NCBI GenBank assembly: GCA_020439745.1
Contig: JAGQSC010000044.1
Location: 148,395 to 212,394 of the forward strand
DNA from: Acidobacteriota bacterium
Lineage (GTDB): Bacteria; Acidobacteriota; Holophagae; Acanthopleuribacterales; Acanthopleuribacteraceae
DNA length: 64,000 nucleotides
Reading direction: 5' to 3'
Each line of letters opens with the position of its first letter. Within the stretch, counting starts at the first letter, position 1. A model generated the notes under the pieces. That model ran no database searches, had not been told where the DNA came from, and was given only the letters and a program-made list of their open reading frames with translations. Positions 36,157 to 45,328 of this stretch are shown here, piece by piece. Both the position numbers and the translations under genes were made by a program.

Positions 36157-37175
36157 TTCCCGAAAATGATGATGTCCGGGTCTTCTACAGCGGCATGGCC
36201 ACCAAAGTCCTCCATGGCCACCCGTGCATTGCGTTTCACGTGCAGCCTATCGTGGCCCGTGCGATCGGCCAGATAATGACGCCCAATAAAGGCGTTAATC
36301 GCTTGATAGGAAGCCAATACCGGTTTGATATTCATGCCGGTGATAAAGGCCACCTGGTCGAGCATGTTCAGGTCAGTAGGATCGGAACAGGCCACCACAA
36401 GCTGGTTGGGTCCGCCCATGTCAATGGGCGCAATGTTGTAGCGTTCACACATAGCGCGACTGACTCGTTTCAATGCCTCCGGTTTGGGCTCTATGGTGTT
36501 CAAGTCAATTTCGGAAACGTGGATGCGCTGAGACAGGAAACGCATCAGGTCAGCTTCGGTCAAGGCACTGATTGCGACTAGATTCTCGCCCAAGATGCCG
36601 CCCCACTTGCGCTGTCGATTGAGGGCACCCAACAGTTGACTGGGCGTGATCATGCCGGCCTCCACCAACAGCTCACCCAACCGCTTACGGCCGTGTTGCT
36701 GTTCCATCACCTTGCGGTAGTCGGAAGCCGAATCAGTCATTTGTATGCCCAAGTAATAGCGTCGGATGGCGGTCTGAATCTCGTCGTACGGGGCAAGGAA
36801 TGGGATGATTTTGCGATCTGTGATGAACGCAATGTTGTCCAGGGCCTCCAAATCACTGGGATCGGAACAGGCGATTTCCAACGATTTCTCGGAAGGCGCT
36901 GAGAGTGGGATCACATTGAATCGTTCAGCTACTTCTCGAGGGATCAGAGCCAGCACGTCCGGTTTGATGTCTACACCCATCAGATGAATTTCGGCGACGC
37001 CCGTGCGTTGTGCGAGGATGCGCATCAACTCGTCCTTATCTACTGCTCCGGTGGCCACCAGGTTCTCGCCCAGCCTACCGCCGCGAGAGCGCTGTCGCAT
37101 GAGCGCGCCCTCCAACTGAGATTCGCTAATGATCCCCGAGTCCAGGAGTATTTCTCCAATGCGTTTAATGGGCAT
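36147..37175 (-). CDS. Tandem MshEN-domain protein (putative c-di-GMP receptor)
   Basis: 342 residues made almost wholly of two copies of the type II secretion ATPase N-terminal domain (MshEN, PF05157). The first copy (about 5-150) carries RIGEILLDSGI...LEGALMRQ and RLGENLVATGA...LMRILAQR. The second (about 168-310) carries RLGELLVEAGM...LLGALNRQ and ILGENLVAISA...LMRFLSQR. These paired 24-residue motifs bind cyclic-di-GMP in MshE. No ATPase domain follows, so this is a free-standing receptor or adaptor. The second copy starts its second motif with Ile instead of Arg, which may weaken binding. Divergent from the MATE gene. Confidence 0.85.
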   Translation of the reverse strand: MPIKRIGEILLDSGIISESQLEGALMRQRSRGGRLGENLVATGAVDKDELMRILAQRTGVAEIHLMGVDIKPDVLALIPREVAERFNVIPLSAPSEKSLEIACSDPSDLEALDNIAFITDRKIIPFLAPYDEIQTAIRRYYLGIQMTDSASDYRKVMEQQHGRKRLGELLVEAGMITPSQLLGALNRQRKWGGILGENLVAISALTEADLMRFLSQRIHVSEIDLNTIEPKPEALKRVSRAMCERYNIAPIDMGGPNQLVVACSDPTDLNMLDQVAFITGMNIKPVLASYQAINAFIGRHYLADRTGHDRLHVKRNARVAMEDFGGHAAVEDPDIIIFGNQE

Positions 37176-37296
37176 GCCGTCCTTCCTGTCGCCTTTATTC
37201 TCTATTCAATGTACGTCTGAAGGTGGGGTTTCGTCAAAGCTTGAGACTTTGCCGTCGGGCAGACGTATATAATGGTCGACCTTGTTGGAGGATAAT

Positions 37297-38619
37297 TTGG
37301 ATCGATCGCGTTTTCGCCGCGTGCTAAGTCTGGGTCTGCCGATTATTGGCGGCATGTTATCGCAAAACATCCTCAACTTTGTCGACACCGCCATGGTTTC
37401 GCGACTGGGGGACGCGGCACTGGCTGCCGTGGGTACGGGCGGTTTTATTAATTTCATGGCCATCGCACTGGTGACCGGACTCTCTGCCGGGGTGCAAGCG
37501 GTGGCAGCACGCAGAAAAGGCGAGGGCCGGGATAACGAGACCGCCATTCCGTTGAATGGTGCCATGGTGATTGCCGTGACCTTCGGCATTCCCATGTCCC
37601 TGATCCTGTTTGCCTGCGCATCACCGTTATTTGCACTTGTGAATTCAGACCCCCAGGTGCTGGCAGAAGGCAGTCCTTACCTGAAAGTACGCTTGATCGC
37701 TATGGTCGCGGTGGGGCTCAATTTCTCATTCCGTGGGTATTGGAATGGGATTCATCTGCCCAAACTCTATCTGTTCACGCTGGTCGCCATGCATTCCTTG
37801 AACATCTTTCTCAATTGGGTACTGATATTCGGTCATTTGGGGGCTCCGGCGATGGGGACCACGGGCGCGGGACTGGCCACCACCATCGCAACCTGTTTGG
37901 GTTCATGCATGTACATAGGGCTTGGATTTGCGTTTGCGCGAGGATCGGGGTTCCTTCATGGGCTTCCCAGTCGCGAAACGATGAAAACGATCCTCCGTTT
38001 GTCCGTTCCCAATGGCGTCCAGCAGTTGTTTTTTGCGGCTGGATTCACCATGTTGTTCAAGATTCTGGGTTTAGTGGGTACCAGCACCACGGCCGCAGCC
38101 AATGTGCTAATCAATGTGATGCTCATCGCGATCCTGCCCGGGATTGCCTTGGGCATCGCTGCGGCATCCTTGGTGGGCAGTGCTTTGGGACGTGGTGATG
38201 TAGCCGATGCACGGCGTTGGGGCTGGGATGTGGTGAAGGTTGCTGTGGTTCTGCTTTTTCTGCTGGGTCTGCCCATGCTACTGGCACCCGACGCCATCTT
38301 CTATTTGTTCGAACTCTCGCCTCAGACCCAAGATCTGGCGCGGTTACCCTTGAGAATTGTGGGCGGTACGATCTGTATCGATGGGGTGGGCCTGGTGTTG
38401 CAACATGCCCTGCTAGGTGCCGGGGCCAGTAGGTCTACCATGGTGATTTCCATCGTCATGCAATGGGTCGTGTTCTTGCCTTTCGCCTATCTTGTGGGCC
38501 CAGTACTCGGGTATGGCTTGTTGGGCATTTGGCTTGCGCAAATCGGATATCGCTTGATTCAAGCGGGCATCTTCACCCGAAAATGGATGGGCAATTCCTG
38601 GACTGAGATACGCGTTTAG
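37297..38619 (+). CDS. MATE-family efflux transporter
   Basis: 440 residues from TTG 37297, with GGAGG 5 nt upstream; the longer TTG 37282 overlaps that site. About 12 membrane helices. The opening (LSLGLPIIGGMLSQNILNFV followed by DTAMVSRLGDAALAAVG) is typical of MATE proteins, with the internal repeat beginning near residue 230 (LRLSVPNGVQQLFFAAG). MATE transporters export cationic drugs or metabolites using Na+ or H+. No regulator is adjacent. Confidence 0.92.
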   Translation: MDRSRFRRVLSLGLPIIGGMLSQNILNFVDTAMVSRLGDAALAAVGTGGFINFMAIALVTGLSAGVQAVAARRKGEGRDNETAIPLNGAMVIAVTFGIPMSLILFACASPLFALVNSDPQVLAEGSPYLKVRLIAMVAVGLNFSFRGYWNGIHLPKLYLFTLVAMHSLNIFLNWVLIFGHLGAPAMGTTGAGLATTIATCLGSCMYIGLGFAFARGSGFLHGLPSRETMKTILRLSVPNGVQQLFFAAGFTMLFKILGLVGTSTTAAANVLINVMLIAILPGIALGIAAASLVGSALGRGDVADARRWGWDVVKVAVVLLFLLGLPMLLAPDAIFYLFELSPQTQDLARLPLRIVGGTICIDGVGLVLQHALLGAGASRSTMVISIVMQWVVFLPFAYLVGPVLGYGLLGIWLAQIGYRLIQAGIFTRKWMGNSWTEIRV

Positions 38620-38628
38620 ACCAGGTGT

Positions 38629-39186
38629 TCAGGGCAAATCGTCGATGTAACACTCGAAATAGGTCTTTTCGCGGTAGAAATGGGCCGACCGATCAGCCAG
38701 TGGTGTGATCTCCACGATGCGGCTGGCATCGTACCCCTTAGGCATCTCAAAGAACTCGGTGGCAAACGGCGTCCCAAAAGCAAAGCTATGCCCATCATCC
38801 ATGACACCGTTAAACGCGATCCACGTCATGTTGGGTTCGGTTTTGATTTGGCGAATCTTCTCCATGGGAATGGCATGGGCACTGGGACCGATACCGGCGA
38901 TATGGTGCCAACTGATGCGATTTCCACCTAATACGTAGGTGCGTAACATGGCAAGATACTGTTCAAACTGGTGACCGGCCGACGAATCGCTAATTCCCTC
39001 TCGGCGCAAGTCACGAAATGCATCAACCACGTGATCCAACATACTTGAGCTGTTCTTCATCACGACGCATGGAAGCTGCAAATCATCTTTTAGTCGCACC
39101 GAACAGCGGTAGCTCTTATCGCCATTCAGATCGCGAATTGGCTCGATATTCGAGACCAAGTATTGGATGATTGATTCTTGTAGCAT
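38629..39186 (-). CDS. Hypothetical protein
   Basis: 185 residues, soluble, no signal peptide or membrane helix. Contains RCSVRLKDDLQLPCVVMKNS and MTWIAFNGVMDDGHSFAFGT. I recognise no family. The ribosome binding site is weak. It fills the space between MATE and an SDR gene and has normal codon use, so it is probably real. Confidence 0.65.
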   Translation of the reverse strand: MLQESIIQYLVSNIEPIRDLNGDKSYRCSVRLKDDLQLPCVVMKNSSSMLDHVVDAFRDLRREGISDSSAGHQFEQYLAMLRTYVLGGNRISWHHIAGIGPSAHAIPMEKIRQIKTEPNMTWIAFNGVMDDGHSFAFGTPFATEFFEMPKGYDASRIVEITPLADRSAHFYREKTYFECYIDDLP

Positions 39187-39258
39187 AAGTCGTACGACGA
39201 GGTTAGCTTTAGTGTTTACAGGGTGTCAAGAAAAAAGGACGGGATGAGAGGTGATGGG

Positions 39259-39930
39259 GTGAACGTTTTGATTACAGGTGCAAATAGAGGTCTGGGTGCT
39301 ATGTTCACGCGACTTTTTGCCGAACGCGGTGATCGCGTCGTCGCTTGCTGCCGGAATCCCGAGCAGGCAAATTCCATCCACAATCTCGAGGGTGTCGAAC
39401 TCATGCGGCTGGATATGGAGTCTCAGGCCGACATGGAACAGGTTCGTGACTCCGTTCCCGAGCTCGATTTACTGATTCTCAACGCCGGTATTTACGGCCG
39501 CCGCGTCAGTGCCCTGGGTCAAATAGATGTGGACGACTGGCGCCGTGTCATGCGGGTCAATTGCGAAGCGCCCGTGTTGTTGCTGGCAATGCTCCGCGGC
39601 GCATTGGAACAAGGGAAGGGCAAGAAAGTTGCCGCAATCACCAGCAAGATGGGCAGTATCAGCGACAACACCAGCGGCGGCGCCTATGCCTATCGCACCA
39701 GTAAGACAGCCCTCAACATGGCCATGAAGAGTGCGGCCGTGGATTTGAGTTCTGCGGGGATTAGTGTGGCCGTGATTCATCCGGGCTGGGTTCGAACCGA
39801 CATGGGTGGCCCCAACGGTCTGATTGACAGCGAAACCAGTGTGTCGGGCATGATCAAAGTCATTGACGGTTTGAATGCCAGCAATTCGGGCTCGTTCTGG
39901 AACTACGATGGCACACCTATTGCCTGGTGA
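39259..39930 (+). CDS. Short-chain dehydrogenase/reductase (CsgA-like)
   Basis: 223 residues from GTG 39259 (AGAGG 7-8 nt upstream); ATG 39244 is an alternative. NAD(P) motif TGANRGLGAMF, LDLLILNAGIYG (about 82-93), and catalytic Ser in ITSKMGS, then YAYRTSK with Tyr and Lys. Ends HPGWVRTDMGG and GSFWNYDG, as in the C-factor/CsgA-type SDRs. The substrate is unknown. Adjacent genes give no pathway. Confidence 0.88.
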   Translation: MNVLITGANRGLGAMFTRLFAERGDRVVACCRNPEQANSIHNLEGVELMRLDMESQADMEQVRDSVPELDLLILNAGIYGRRVSALGQIDVDDWRRVMRVNCEAPVLLLAMLRGALEQGKGKKVAAITSKMGSISDNTSGGAYAYRTSKTALNMAMKSAAVDLSSAGISVAVIHPGWVRTDMGGPNGLIDSETSVSGMIKVIDGLNASNSGSFWNYDGTPIAW

Positions 39931-39933
39931 AGC

Positions 39934-40974
39934 TCATTTCCATGCTGTGAATCGCGCCGTAATCACGAACGGGTAGGCATTCAAATCAATGTTAGGAAAC
40001 ACATCAACGCGGCTGAACCCTGCTGATTTCAGGCACTTGACCCAGTGGTTTGCATCCAGGAAGCCCGCTTTGGGCCGTTGAGGCGACAATTTGCGATGAT
40101 GGAAGTCGCGGAAGAACCCAAACACGAATTCTGGATAAATGGGCCAATCCAATTGGGGCCTGATGGCTTCCACCAGCACCAACGCCCCGCCTGATTGCAA
40201 GCGGTTCCTCAAGTAACCCAACGACTTTTCTAAATCAAAGGCCACGTGCAGGGCATTGACGGCATAGATGAACTCAAATGAGTCGGGATCGGTAAACTGA
40301 GGTTCCTGATTGAAATCGTAACGTTCGAACTTGATCGACAGACCTTTGTTTGCCAGCGCGCGCCGGGCCCTCGTCAGGAAAATCGGGACCACGTCCGTAA
40401 ACGTAAGATGTGTATTTGCAAGCACTTCCGGATCCAAACGGTCGGCCAGTGTTGCTGCAGCCGATCCAAGTCCACCGCCAATCTCGCAGATAAATTGGCC
40501 ACTTTTGAGTTGGTCGACGGCTGCCGAGGCCACCATCTCGTTATTCACCTGGTAAAGCTCATTTTGCGTGTTGAAATAGCGGTCCCACATGGCGATCTGG
40601 CTTGGGGCGAAGAAGATGTCTTCAGCCGAGCGACCACTCAGTAGTTCGGGTAAGGATTGCTCCACGAACTCAAATAACTCAATCACGAATCGGGTACTGG
40701 GGAGCACGGTGAGAAGCATGTCGCGTATCTGGTCGCGATCCAAGTGGTTAAAGGGCGCGAAAATGGGGTCGTAGGTTGCCTGGTATTTTAGGGCCCAGGC
40801 CCCAAATGGCGTGTTTCCATCCAAACTGTAAGTCTGTGTCATGCGCAGCACATACAGCGTCATTAATTCATTGGCGTGAACGAATGAACGACTGAGGAGC
40901 TGATGCCATGTCGGGTCTGGTGGCGGCCGATGAAAAACTCGATCCGCAATCGTTGAATAGCCGTTTACCGTCAT
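39934..40974 (-). CDS. SAM-dependent class I methyltransferase
   Basis: 346 residues. An N-terminal helical region of about 150 residues precedes the SAM motif FICEIGGGLGSAAATLADRL (about 168-187). FIYAVNALHVAFDLEKSLGY and ALVLVEAIRP follow in the positions of motifs II and III. The layout is similar to methyltransferase domains built into polyketide synthases, but this is free-standing. Convergent with the SDR gene, 3 bp apart. Substrate not inferable. Confidence 0.78.
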   Translation of the reverse strand: MTVNGYSTIADRVFHRPPPDPTWHQLLSRSFVHANELMTLYVLRMTQTYSLDGNTPFGAWALKYQATYDPIFAPFNHLDRDQIRDMLLTVLPSTRFVIELFEFVEQSLPELLSGRSAEDIFFAPSQIAMWDRYFNTQNELYQVNNEMVASAAVDQLKSGQFICEIGGGLGSAAATLADRLDPEVLANTHLTFTDVVPIFLTRARRALANKGLSIKFERYDFNQEPQFTDPDSFEFIYAVNALHVAFDLEKSLGYLRNRLQSGGALVLVEAIRPQLDWPIYPEFVFGFFRDFHHRKLSPQRPKAGFLDANHWVKCLKSAGFSRVDVFPNIDLNAYPFVITARFTAWK

Positions 40975-41108
40975 TGCCTGGTCCCGATGCGACTTTAGTG
41001 GGCTAAGAACCTATCTGCTTTTACGTGTTCCGTCAACAAAGAATTCGTTGCCGGTTGTATGCAAACATACTATTGCTTCAGACCCACATTTACTATCCAT
41101 AATTCGCC

Positions 41109-42545
41109 TCAATGCACAACCACCTTCAGTGAGTAGCCCCTCTCGATGCGATCTTCAAGTTGTGCGGCGTTGATCAGCGCATGCATTTCCATGTCCTGTT
41201 GCGCCACATGCAGTGCCGCCAAGTTGTCGCGGAGCGTACCTGTTTTGGGTGCCGATTTCACGCGTAATCGGGCCGATTTGCGGTTCAGTGCCGAGGCGTC
41301 GTTGAGCACCTGGGCGGACTGCAAGGCACTTTGAATCTCGGGCTCCATACTGGCAAATTGGGTTTTGTCGGCAAATCCGTAGGCCTGGAAGACCATGTTG
41401 TTGTGCGTGAAGAAATAGGCGACCACTGACAGATTGGCACCCTGGCTTGCGACGTCGCCCCTGAGCATGCTGGCACGGATAGGACCAATGTCGGCTGGCG
41501 TGGCACCGCCGGGATTCAACTGGGTTTTTTGCGCGAAAGCGCGCATAGACTCTTCGGCCGTCTTGTGTTCGTCATCCACACTGAAAATCACGACAGCTTG
41601 GCCTTCAGCAATGGACATCTGGACAGCTTGTCGTTGTTTCTGCACGTCCACCGACGATTTGGGTTTGAACATCAAACGCCAGTGGGGGGCATAGAGAATA
41701 CCCTGCTCCGTGTAGCCAAAAGCTGGGTCGTCACCAAAAGCCATGCCGTTGATCCGTTTCAGGTAGTCGTCTCTCGTCGCAGCAATGGTGGGCTTGAACC
41801 CTTGGCTTTCCATGTCGCGAACCATGGCGTGGATGGTGTCGCGTCGGTTGGCTGGATTGGGATGTGTGGAAAGGAATCCCGGTAACGATTGACCCGAACT
41901 GGCACTGATTCGATCGATGGTCTCAAAGAAGTCCGCCATTTTGTGGCCGTCATAACCCAGACTGGTGGCATATTGAACGCCCAGCCGATCGGATTCGGAT
42001 TCCTGGTTACGTGAGAACTTGAGGAACAATAACGTCGTTCCCAACTCCGCGAACATCGAATATTTGCGGAATTCTTCGGAAAGCGCTGAAGCCAGTCCCA
42101 AGCCGATTTGCGCCATGGTCACACGAGAGTACTGCTCGGCTCCGTGTCGCGCCACCACATGACCCACTTCATGTCCCAAAACGCCCATCATCTCGGCCTC
42201 GCTATTGAAATGCGCCAAAATGCCGCGCGTAAAATACACGTAACCGCCCGGGAGCGCGAATGCGTTGACGACTGGAGAGTCCACCACGTAAAAATGGTAT
42301 TCCAATTGACTGCGGTGCGAGACGCCCGCAACTTTCTGACCGCGCTGCTCCAGCCAAGACTGCAGATTATCGTCTTGATACGTCCCGTATTCAGCAATCA
42401 CAGAGTCGTGGGAGGAGCGACCCATGGCCACTTCATCGGCCTCACTCAGTAGGCTAAATGTGCTGCGACCGGTGACAAAATCTTTCTGGCACCGCCACAG
42501 GGAAATCAAAGCCAGAACTGCGATCAGGACTGACGCGTATTTCAT
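41109..42545 (-). CDS. M48-family metalloprotease
   Basis: 478 residues. The N-terminus (KYASVLIAVLALISLWRC) looks like a lipoprotein or signal sequence, with Cys 19 as a possible lipidation site although Trp-Arg before it is atypical. Zinc site HEVGH at about 125-129, with the third ligand in NQESESDRLG (about 182). The domain order, including THPNPANRRD after the protease core, matches periplasmic BepA/YfgC- or LoiP-like proteases that control outer-membrane assembly. The last 180 residues are family-specific and unassigned. Confidence 0.9.
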   Translation of the reverse strand: MKYASVLIAVLALISLWRCQKDFVTGRSTFSLLSEADEVAMGRSSHDSVIAEYGTYQDDNLQSWLEQRGQKVAGVSHRSQLEYHFYVVDSPVVNAFALPGGYVYFTRGILAHFNSEAEMMGVLGHEVGHVVARHGAEQYSRVTMAQIGLGLASALSEEFRKYSMFAELGTTLLFLKFSRNQESESDRLGVQYATSLGYDGHKMADFFETIDRISASSGQSLPGFLSTHPNPANRRDTIHAMVRDMESQGFKPTIAATRDDYLKRINGMAFGDDPAFGYTEQGILYAPHWRLMFKPKSSVDVQKQRQAVQMSIAEGQAVVIFSVDDEHKTAEESMRAFAQKTQLNPGGATPADIGPIRASMLRGDVASQGANLSVVAYFFTHNNMVFQAYGFADKTQFASMEPEIQSALQSAQVLNDASALNRKSARLRVKSAPKTGTLRDNLAALHVAQQDMEMHALINAAQLEDRIERGYSLKVVVH

Positions 42546-42621
42546 AAGGCCTCCGAGGGGTTGGTGTCCTCAATCCTATCACGGAGGTATGTGTTAGGAT
42601 GTCTGCTTCAGGGAGTTAATC

Positions 42622-42858
42622 ATGAGCATGTGGGCAATGATCGCAGTCGTCTCGGTGACTTACACTTTGGCCAATGTGTTTAAGATCTATATGAAGAACA
42701 AAGAGGGAAGTGTACTCCCGCCTGACCCAGAGTTAAGGGCTCGATTGGATCGCCTTGAACGACGAATGGAGGCCTTCGAGCCCCGTTTGGATAATTTGGA
42801 GACCCTGGCCAGTGACCGCGAAGTGGATCTAGCCCGCAGAATCGCCGAACGCGAGTGA
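42622..42858 (+). CDS. Small membrane protein with coiled-coil tail
   Basis: 78 residues, with GGGAG 7 nt before the ATG. One membrane helix (WAMIAVVSVTYTLANVFKIY) is followed by a charged heptad-like region (RLDRLERRMEAFEPRLDNLE). The layout recalls PspB-like phage-shock proteins, but identity is not certain. It ends directly against the stop of fadD on the opposite strand. Confidence 0.7.
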   Translation: MSMWAMIAVVSVTYTLANVFKIYMKNKEGSVLPPDPELRARLDRLERRMEAFEPRLDNLETLASDREVDLARRIAERE

Positions 42859-44517
42859 TTATTCTCTGAGCGCACGCCTTAAGATCTTGCCCACATTGGT
42901 TTTGGGCAGATCGTCCCTGAACTCAATGTGTTTGGGGCGCTTGTAACCTGTCAGGTTCTCCTTGCAGAACGCCATCAGTTCATCTTCCTTCAGGTTGGGA
43001 TCCCTGCGGACCACGAAGATCTTGACGGCCTCCGTTGATTTCTCGTCGGGTACCCCCACGGCGGCCACTTCCAAGACACCTGGATGCGTGGCTACCACGT
43101 CCTCGACTTCGTTGGGGAAAACGTTGAAGCCCGAGACCAGAATCATGTCCTTCTTGCGATCGACAATCTTCAAGTATCCATCTTCGTTCATGATGGCGAT
43201 GTCACCGGTTTTGAGCCAGCCATCGTCGGTGAGTACTTTCGCGGTTTCATCGGGGCGGTTCAGGTAACCCTTCATCACTTGTGGCCCTCGAATACATAAC
43301 TCACCGCGTTCGCCCAAGGGCTGTTCCTTGAAGTCTTCATCGCGAATGGATACTTCGGTGGAACTAATCGGAAGTCCTATATATCCCGAATAGTCCTGAA
43401 TGGTGAGTGGATTCATCACCGCGGCCGGGCTGGTTTCGGTAAGCCCGTAAGCTTCTACCAGGGGCGTTTTGGTGACCTGCTTCCATTTGTCAGCCACCGC
43501 CTTTTGGACCGCCATCCCTCCGCCCAGCGCCAATTTGAAGGAGCTGAAGTCCAACGCGCAGAATTCCGGGTTGTTGAGGAGTGCATTGAACAAGGTGTTC
43601 ACACCGGTGAGCGCGGTAAATGGCCATTTTTTGAGTTCTGCGACAAATGCGGGGATATCGCGGGGGTTGGTAATCAATACGTTCAGGCCGCCGATGCTTG
43701 AAAAGACCAGGCAGTTCGCCGTGAGTGAGAAGATGTGATACAGCGGTAAAGGTGTGATCACCACTTCCTGACCGGCCTCCATATTGACACTGATCCAACT
43801 GCGTGCCTGGGCCACGTTGGCGGAAATATTGCGGTGCGTGAGCATGGCCCCTTTGGACACACCCGTGGTACCACCCGTGTATTGCAGGAACGCGATGTCT
43901 TCCAGCTGGATGTTTGGTTTCTCGTACTTGGCCGATGCGCCTTTGGCAAGTGCGGTGTTAAACGAAATGGCATCATCAATGCGCCAGGGGGGAACCATTT
44001 TCTTGACGTGTTTGACGACAAAGTTCACGATGTGCCCTTTCGGGAAACCCAGCATATCGCCTAATTGGGTCACCAGCACATGCTTGACCTGAGTCTTCTG
44101 ACGCACGGCCTGAAGGGTCGATGCGAAATTCGAGAGGATTACAATCACTTCGGCTTTGGCGTCGGTCAACTGGTGTTCCAACTCTCTTGGTGTATAGAGT
44201 GGGTTTACGTTCACAGCAGTCATGCCGGCCCGCAGGATGCCAAACAGGGCCACCGGATACTGCAGGATGTTCGGCATCATCAGCGCGACAGGGGTGCCCT
44301 TCTTAAGACCCAGCACATCCTGCAAATATGCGGCAAACTGTAAGCTCAACTTGTCCAGTTGGTCAAATGTCAGCGTCTTACCCATATTCGCGTAGGCCGG
44401 ACGGTTGCGATACTGGTCAAACGCGGATTCGAGGATGTCTGGAATAGGTTTTAGATGCGCTTCATCAATTTGGTGGGGCACATTGGGCGGATAGCTCTTC
44501 AGCCAAATGGATTCCAT
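42859..44517 (-). CDS. fadD: Long-chain fatty acid-CoA ligase
   Basis: 552 residues, AGGTGA just before ATG. The AMP-binding signature [18 protein letters not shown] lies near residue 213, with [10 protein letters not shown] (about 357), [27 protein letters not shown] and the C-terminal lysine region ([13 protein letters not shown]). It activates long-chain fatty acids through an acyl-adenylate to acyl-CoA. It ends a string of same-strand genes (Rieske protein, small CxxC protein, MAPEG, fadD) with gaps of 27-43 bp. It could act downstream of the alkB hydroxylase, which is encoded about 29 kb away. Confidence 0.93.
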   Translation of the reverse strand: MESIWLKSYPPNVPHQIDEAHLKPIPDILESAFDQYRNRPAYANMGKTLTFDQLDKLSLQFAAYLQDVLGLKKGTPVALMMPNILQYPVALFGILRAGMTAVNVNPLYTPRELEHQLTDAKAEVIVILSNFASTLQAVRQKTQVKHVLVTQLGDMLGFPKGHIVNFVVKHVKKMVPPWRIDDAISFNTALAKGASAKYEKPNIQLEDIAFLQYTGGTTGVSKGAMLTHRNISANVAQARSWISVNMEAGQEVVITPLPLYHIFSLTANCLVFSSIGGLNVLITNPRDIPAFVAELKKWPFTALTGVNTLFNALLNNPEFCALDFSSFKLALGGGMAVQKAVADKWKQVTKTPLVEAYGLTETSPAAVMNPLTIQDYSGYIGLPISSTEVSIRDEDFKEQPLGERGELCIRGPQVMKGYLNRPDETAKVLTDDGWLKTGDIAIMNEDGYLKIVDRKKDMILVSGFNVFPNEVEDVVATHPGVLEVAAVGVPDEKSTEAVKIFVVRRDPNLKEDELMAFCKENLTGYKRPKHIEFRDDLPKTNVGKILRRALRE

Positions 44518-44544
44518 AAGTCACCTGCCTACTTTCTAAATTGT

Positions 44545-44931
44545 CTAGAAAAACGAATAGATGCAAAAACACGACATGGCGATCATGGTAGTCCAACTGA
44601 TCACCACGCCATAGAAACGGCCGAACGTGGTGCCCGGGCTACGTGTCAATCCCGAAATGTGCAGCAATCGACCCACAACCATGGCGACGCCAAAGATGTG
44701 TAACCACATGGTGCTCAGTCCGCGAAATTCACAGATCGCCAACAACAACACCGCATAAGGCACATTCTCGGCTGCGTTGCCATGGACACGAATGCCCCGC
44801 TTCAGGTCATGGTTGTCTCCGTCGCCTATGCCGACCCGATGCTTGCGCCTTTTGAGAGCCACAGAAATGCCAAGGCCCACAAGAATTAGACCCATCAGAC
44901 CTGCATAAAGGACTGTGACTTGAAGCGTCAT
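44545..44931 (-). CDS. MAPEG-family membrane protein
   Basis: 128 residues, four membrane helices, AGGAGAG before ATG. The conserved RGIRVHGNAAENVPYAVLLL segment (about 45-64) is the MAPEG signature with the glutathione-site Arg, Asn and Glu. Family members include membrane glutathione transferases and leukotriene synthases; bacterial ones are mostly untested. It is 27 bp upstream of fadD, so a role in handling lipid peroxides or acyl products is possible. Confidence 0.88.
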   Translation of the reverse strand: MTLQVTVLYAGLMGLILVGLGISVALKRRKHRVGIGDGDNHDLKRGIRVHGNAAENVPYAVLLLAICEFRGLSTMWLHIFGVAMVVGRLLHISGLTRSPGTTFGRFYGVVISWTTMIAMSCFCIYSFF

Positions 44932-44974
44932 GTGCCTCTCCTGGTTGTGTTTAAGCCCAACCTAGCACATCAGG

Positions 44975-45328
44975 TTAGGTCTGCGCCAGATCGAGTCGTG
45001 CCTCTACCAACTGAATCAGTTCTTTCAGTGTTAGAACAGCATTCAGCGTGGGTGCATCCAAAAAAACCGAAAGCGGTTCCGTGGTCAAAACAGCTGGCGT
45101 CTCGACGTTCCAATCAAACAGCTGTTTGAATTCGTCGCGATGGAGAAACACTACTTCATGGGGAAGTGCGTCCACAAACGCCCGCCATTCGGTTTTCATG
45201 CCGGCCCAACCATAGGTGAGCTTGCAAAGTTGACAGGCATAGGTTTCTGGGGACACCAATTTGTGTCCCCAATCCATCAAGGCGTTGGTCAAACCGGAAT
45301 CGGCATTGTAGACAAACAACAACTTCAT
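44975..45328 (-). CDS. Conserved hypothetical protein with CxxC motif
   Basis: 117 residues beginning KLLFVYNADSGLTNALMDWG, then YACQLCKLTYG (CxxC at about 33-36) and LPHEVVFLHRDEFK. Similar short proteins in other phyla share the opening VYNADSG and CxLCxLTYG. The CxxC suggests metal binding or redox chemistry, but no activity is known to me. Its start overlaps the Rieske gene stop by 4 nt (ATGA), so the two are coupled. Confidence 0.78.
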   Translation of the reverse strand: MKLLFVYNADSGLTNALMDWGHKLVSPETYACQLCKLTYGWAGMKTEWRAFVDALPHEVVFLHRDEFKQLFDWNVETPAVLTTEPLSVFLDAPTLNAVLTLKELIQLVEARLDLAQT

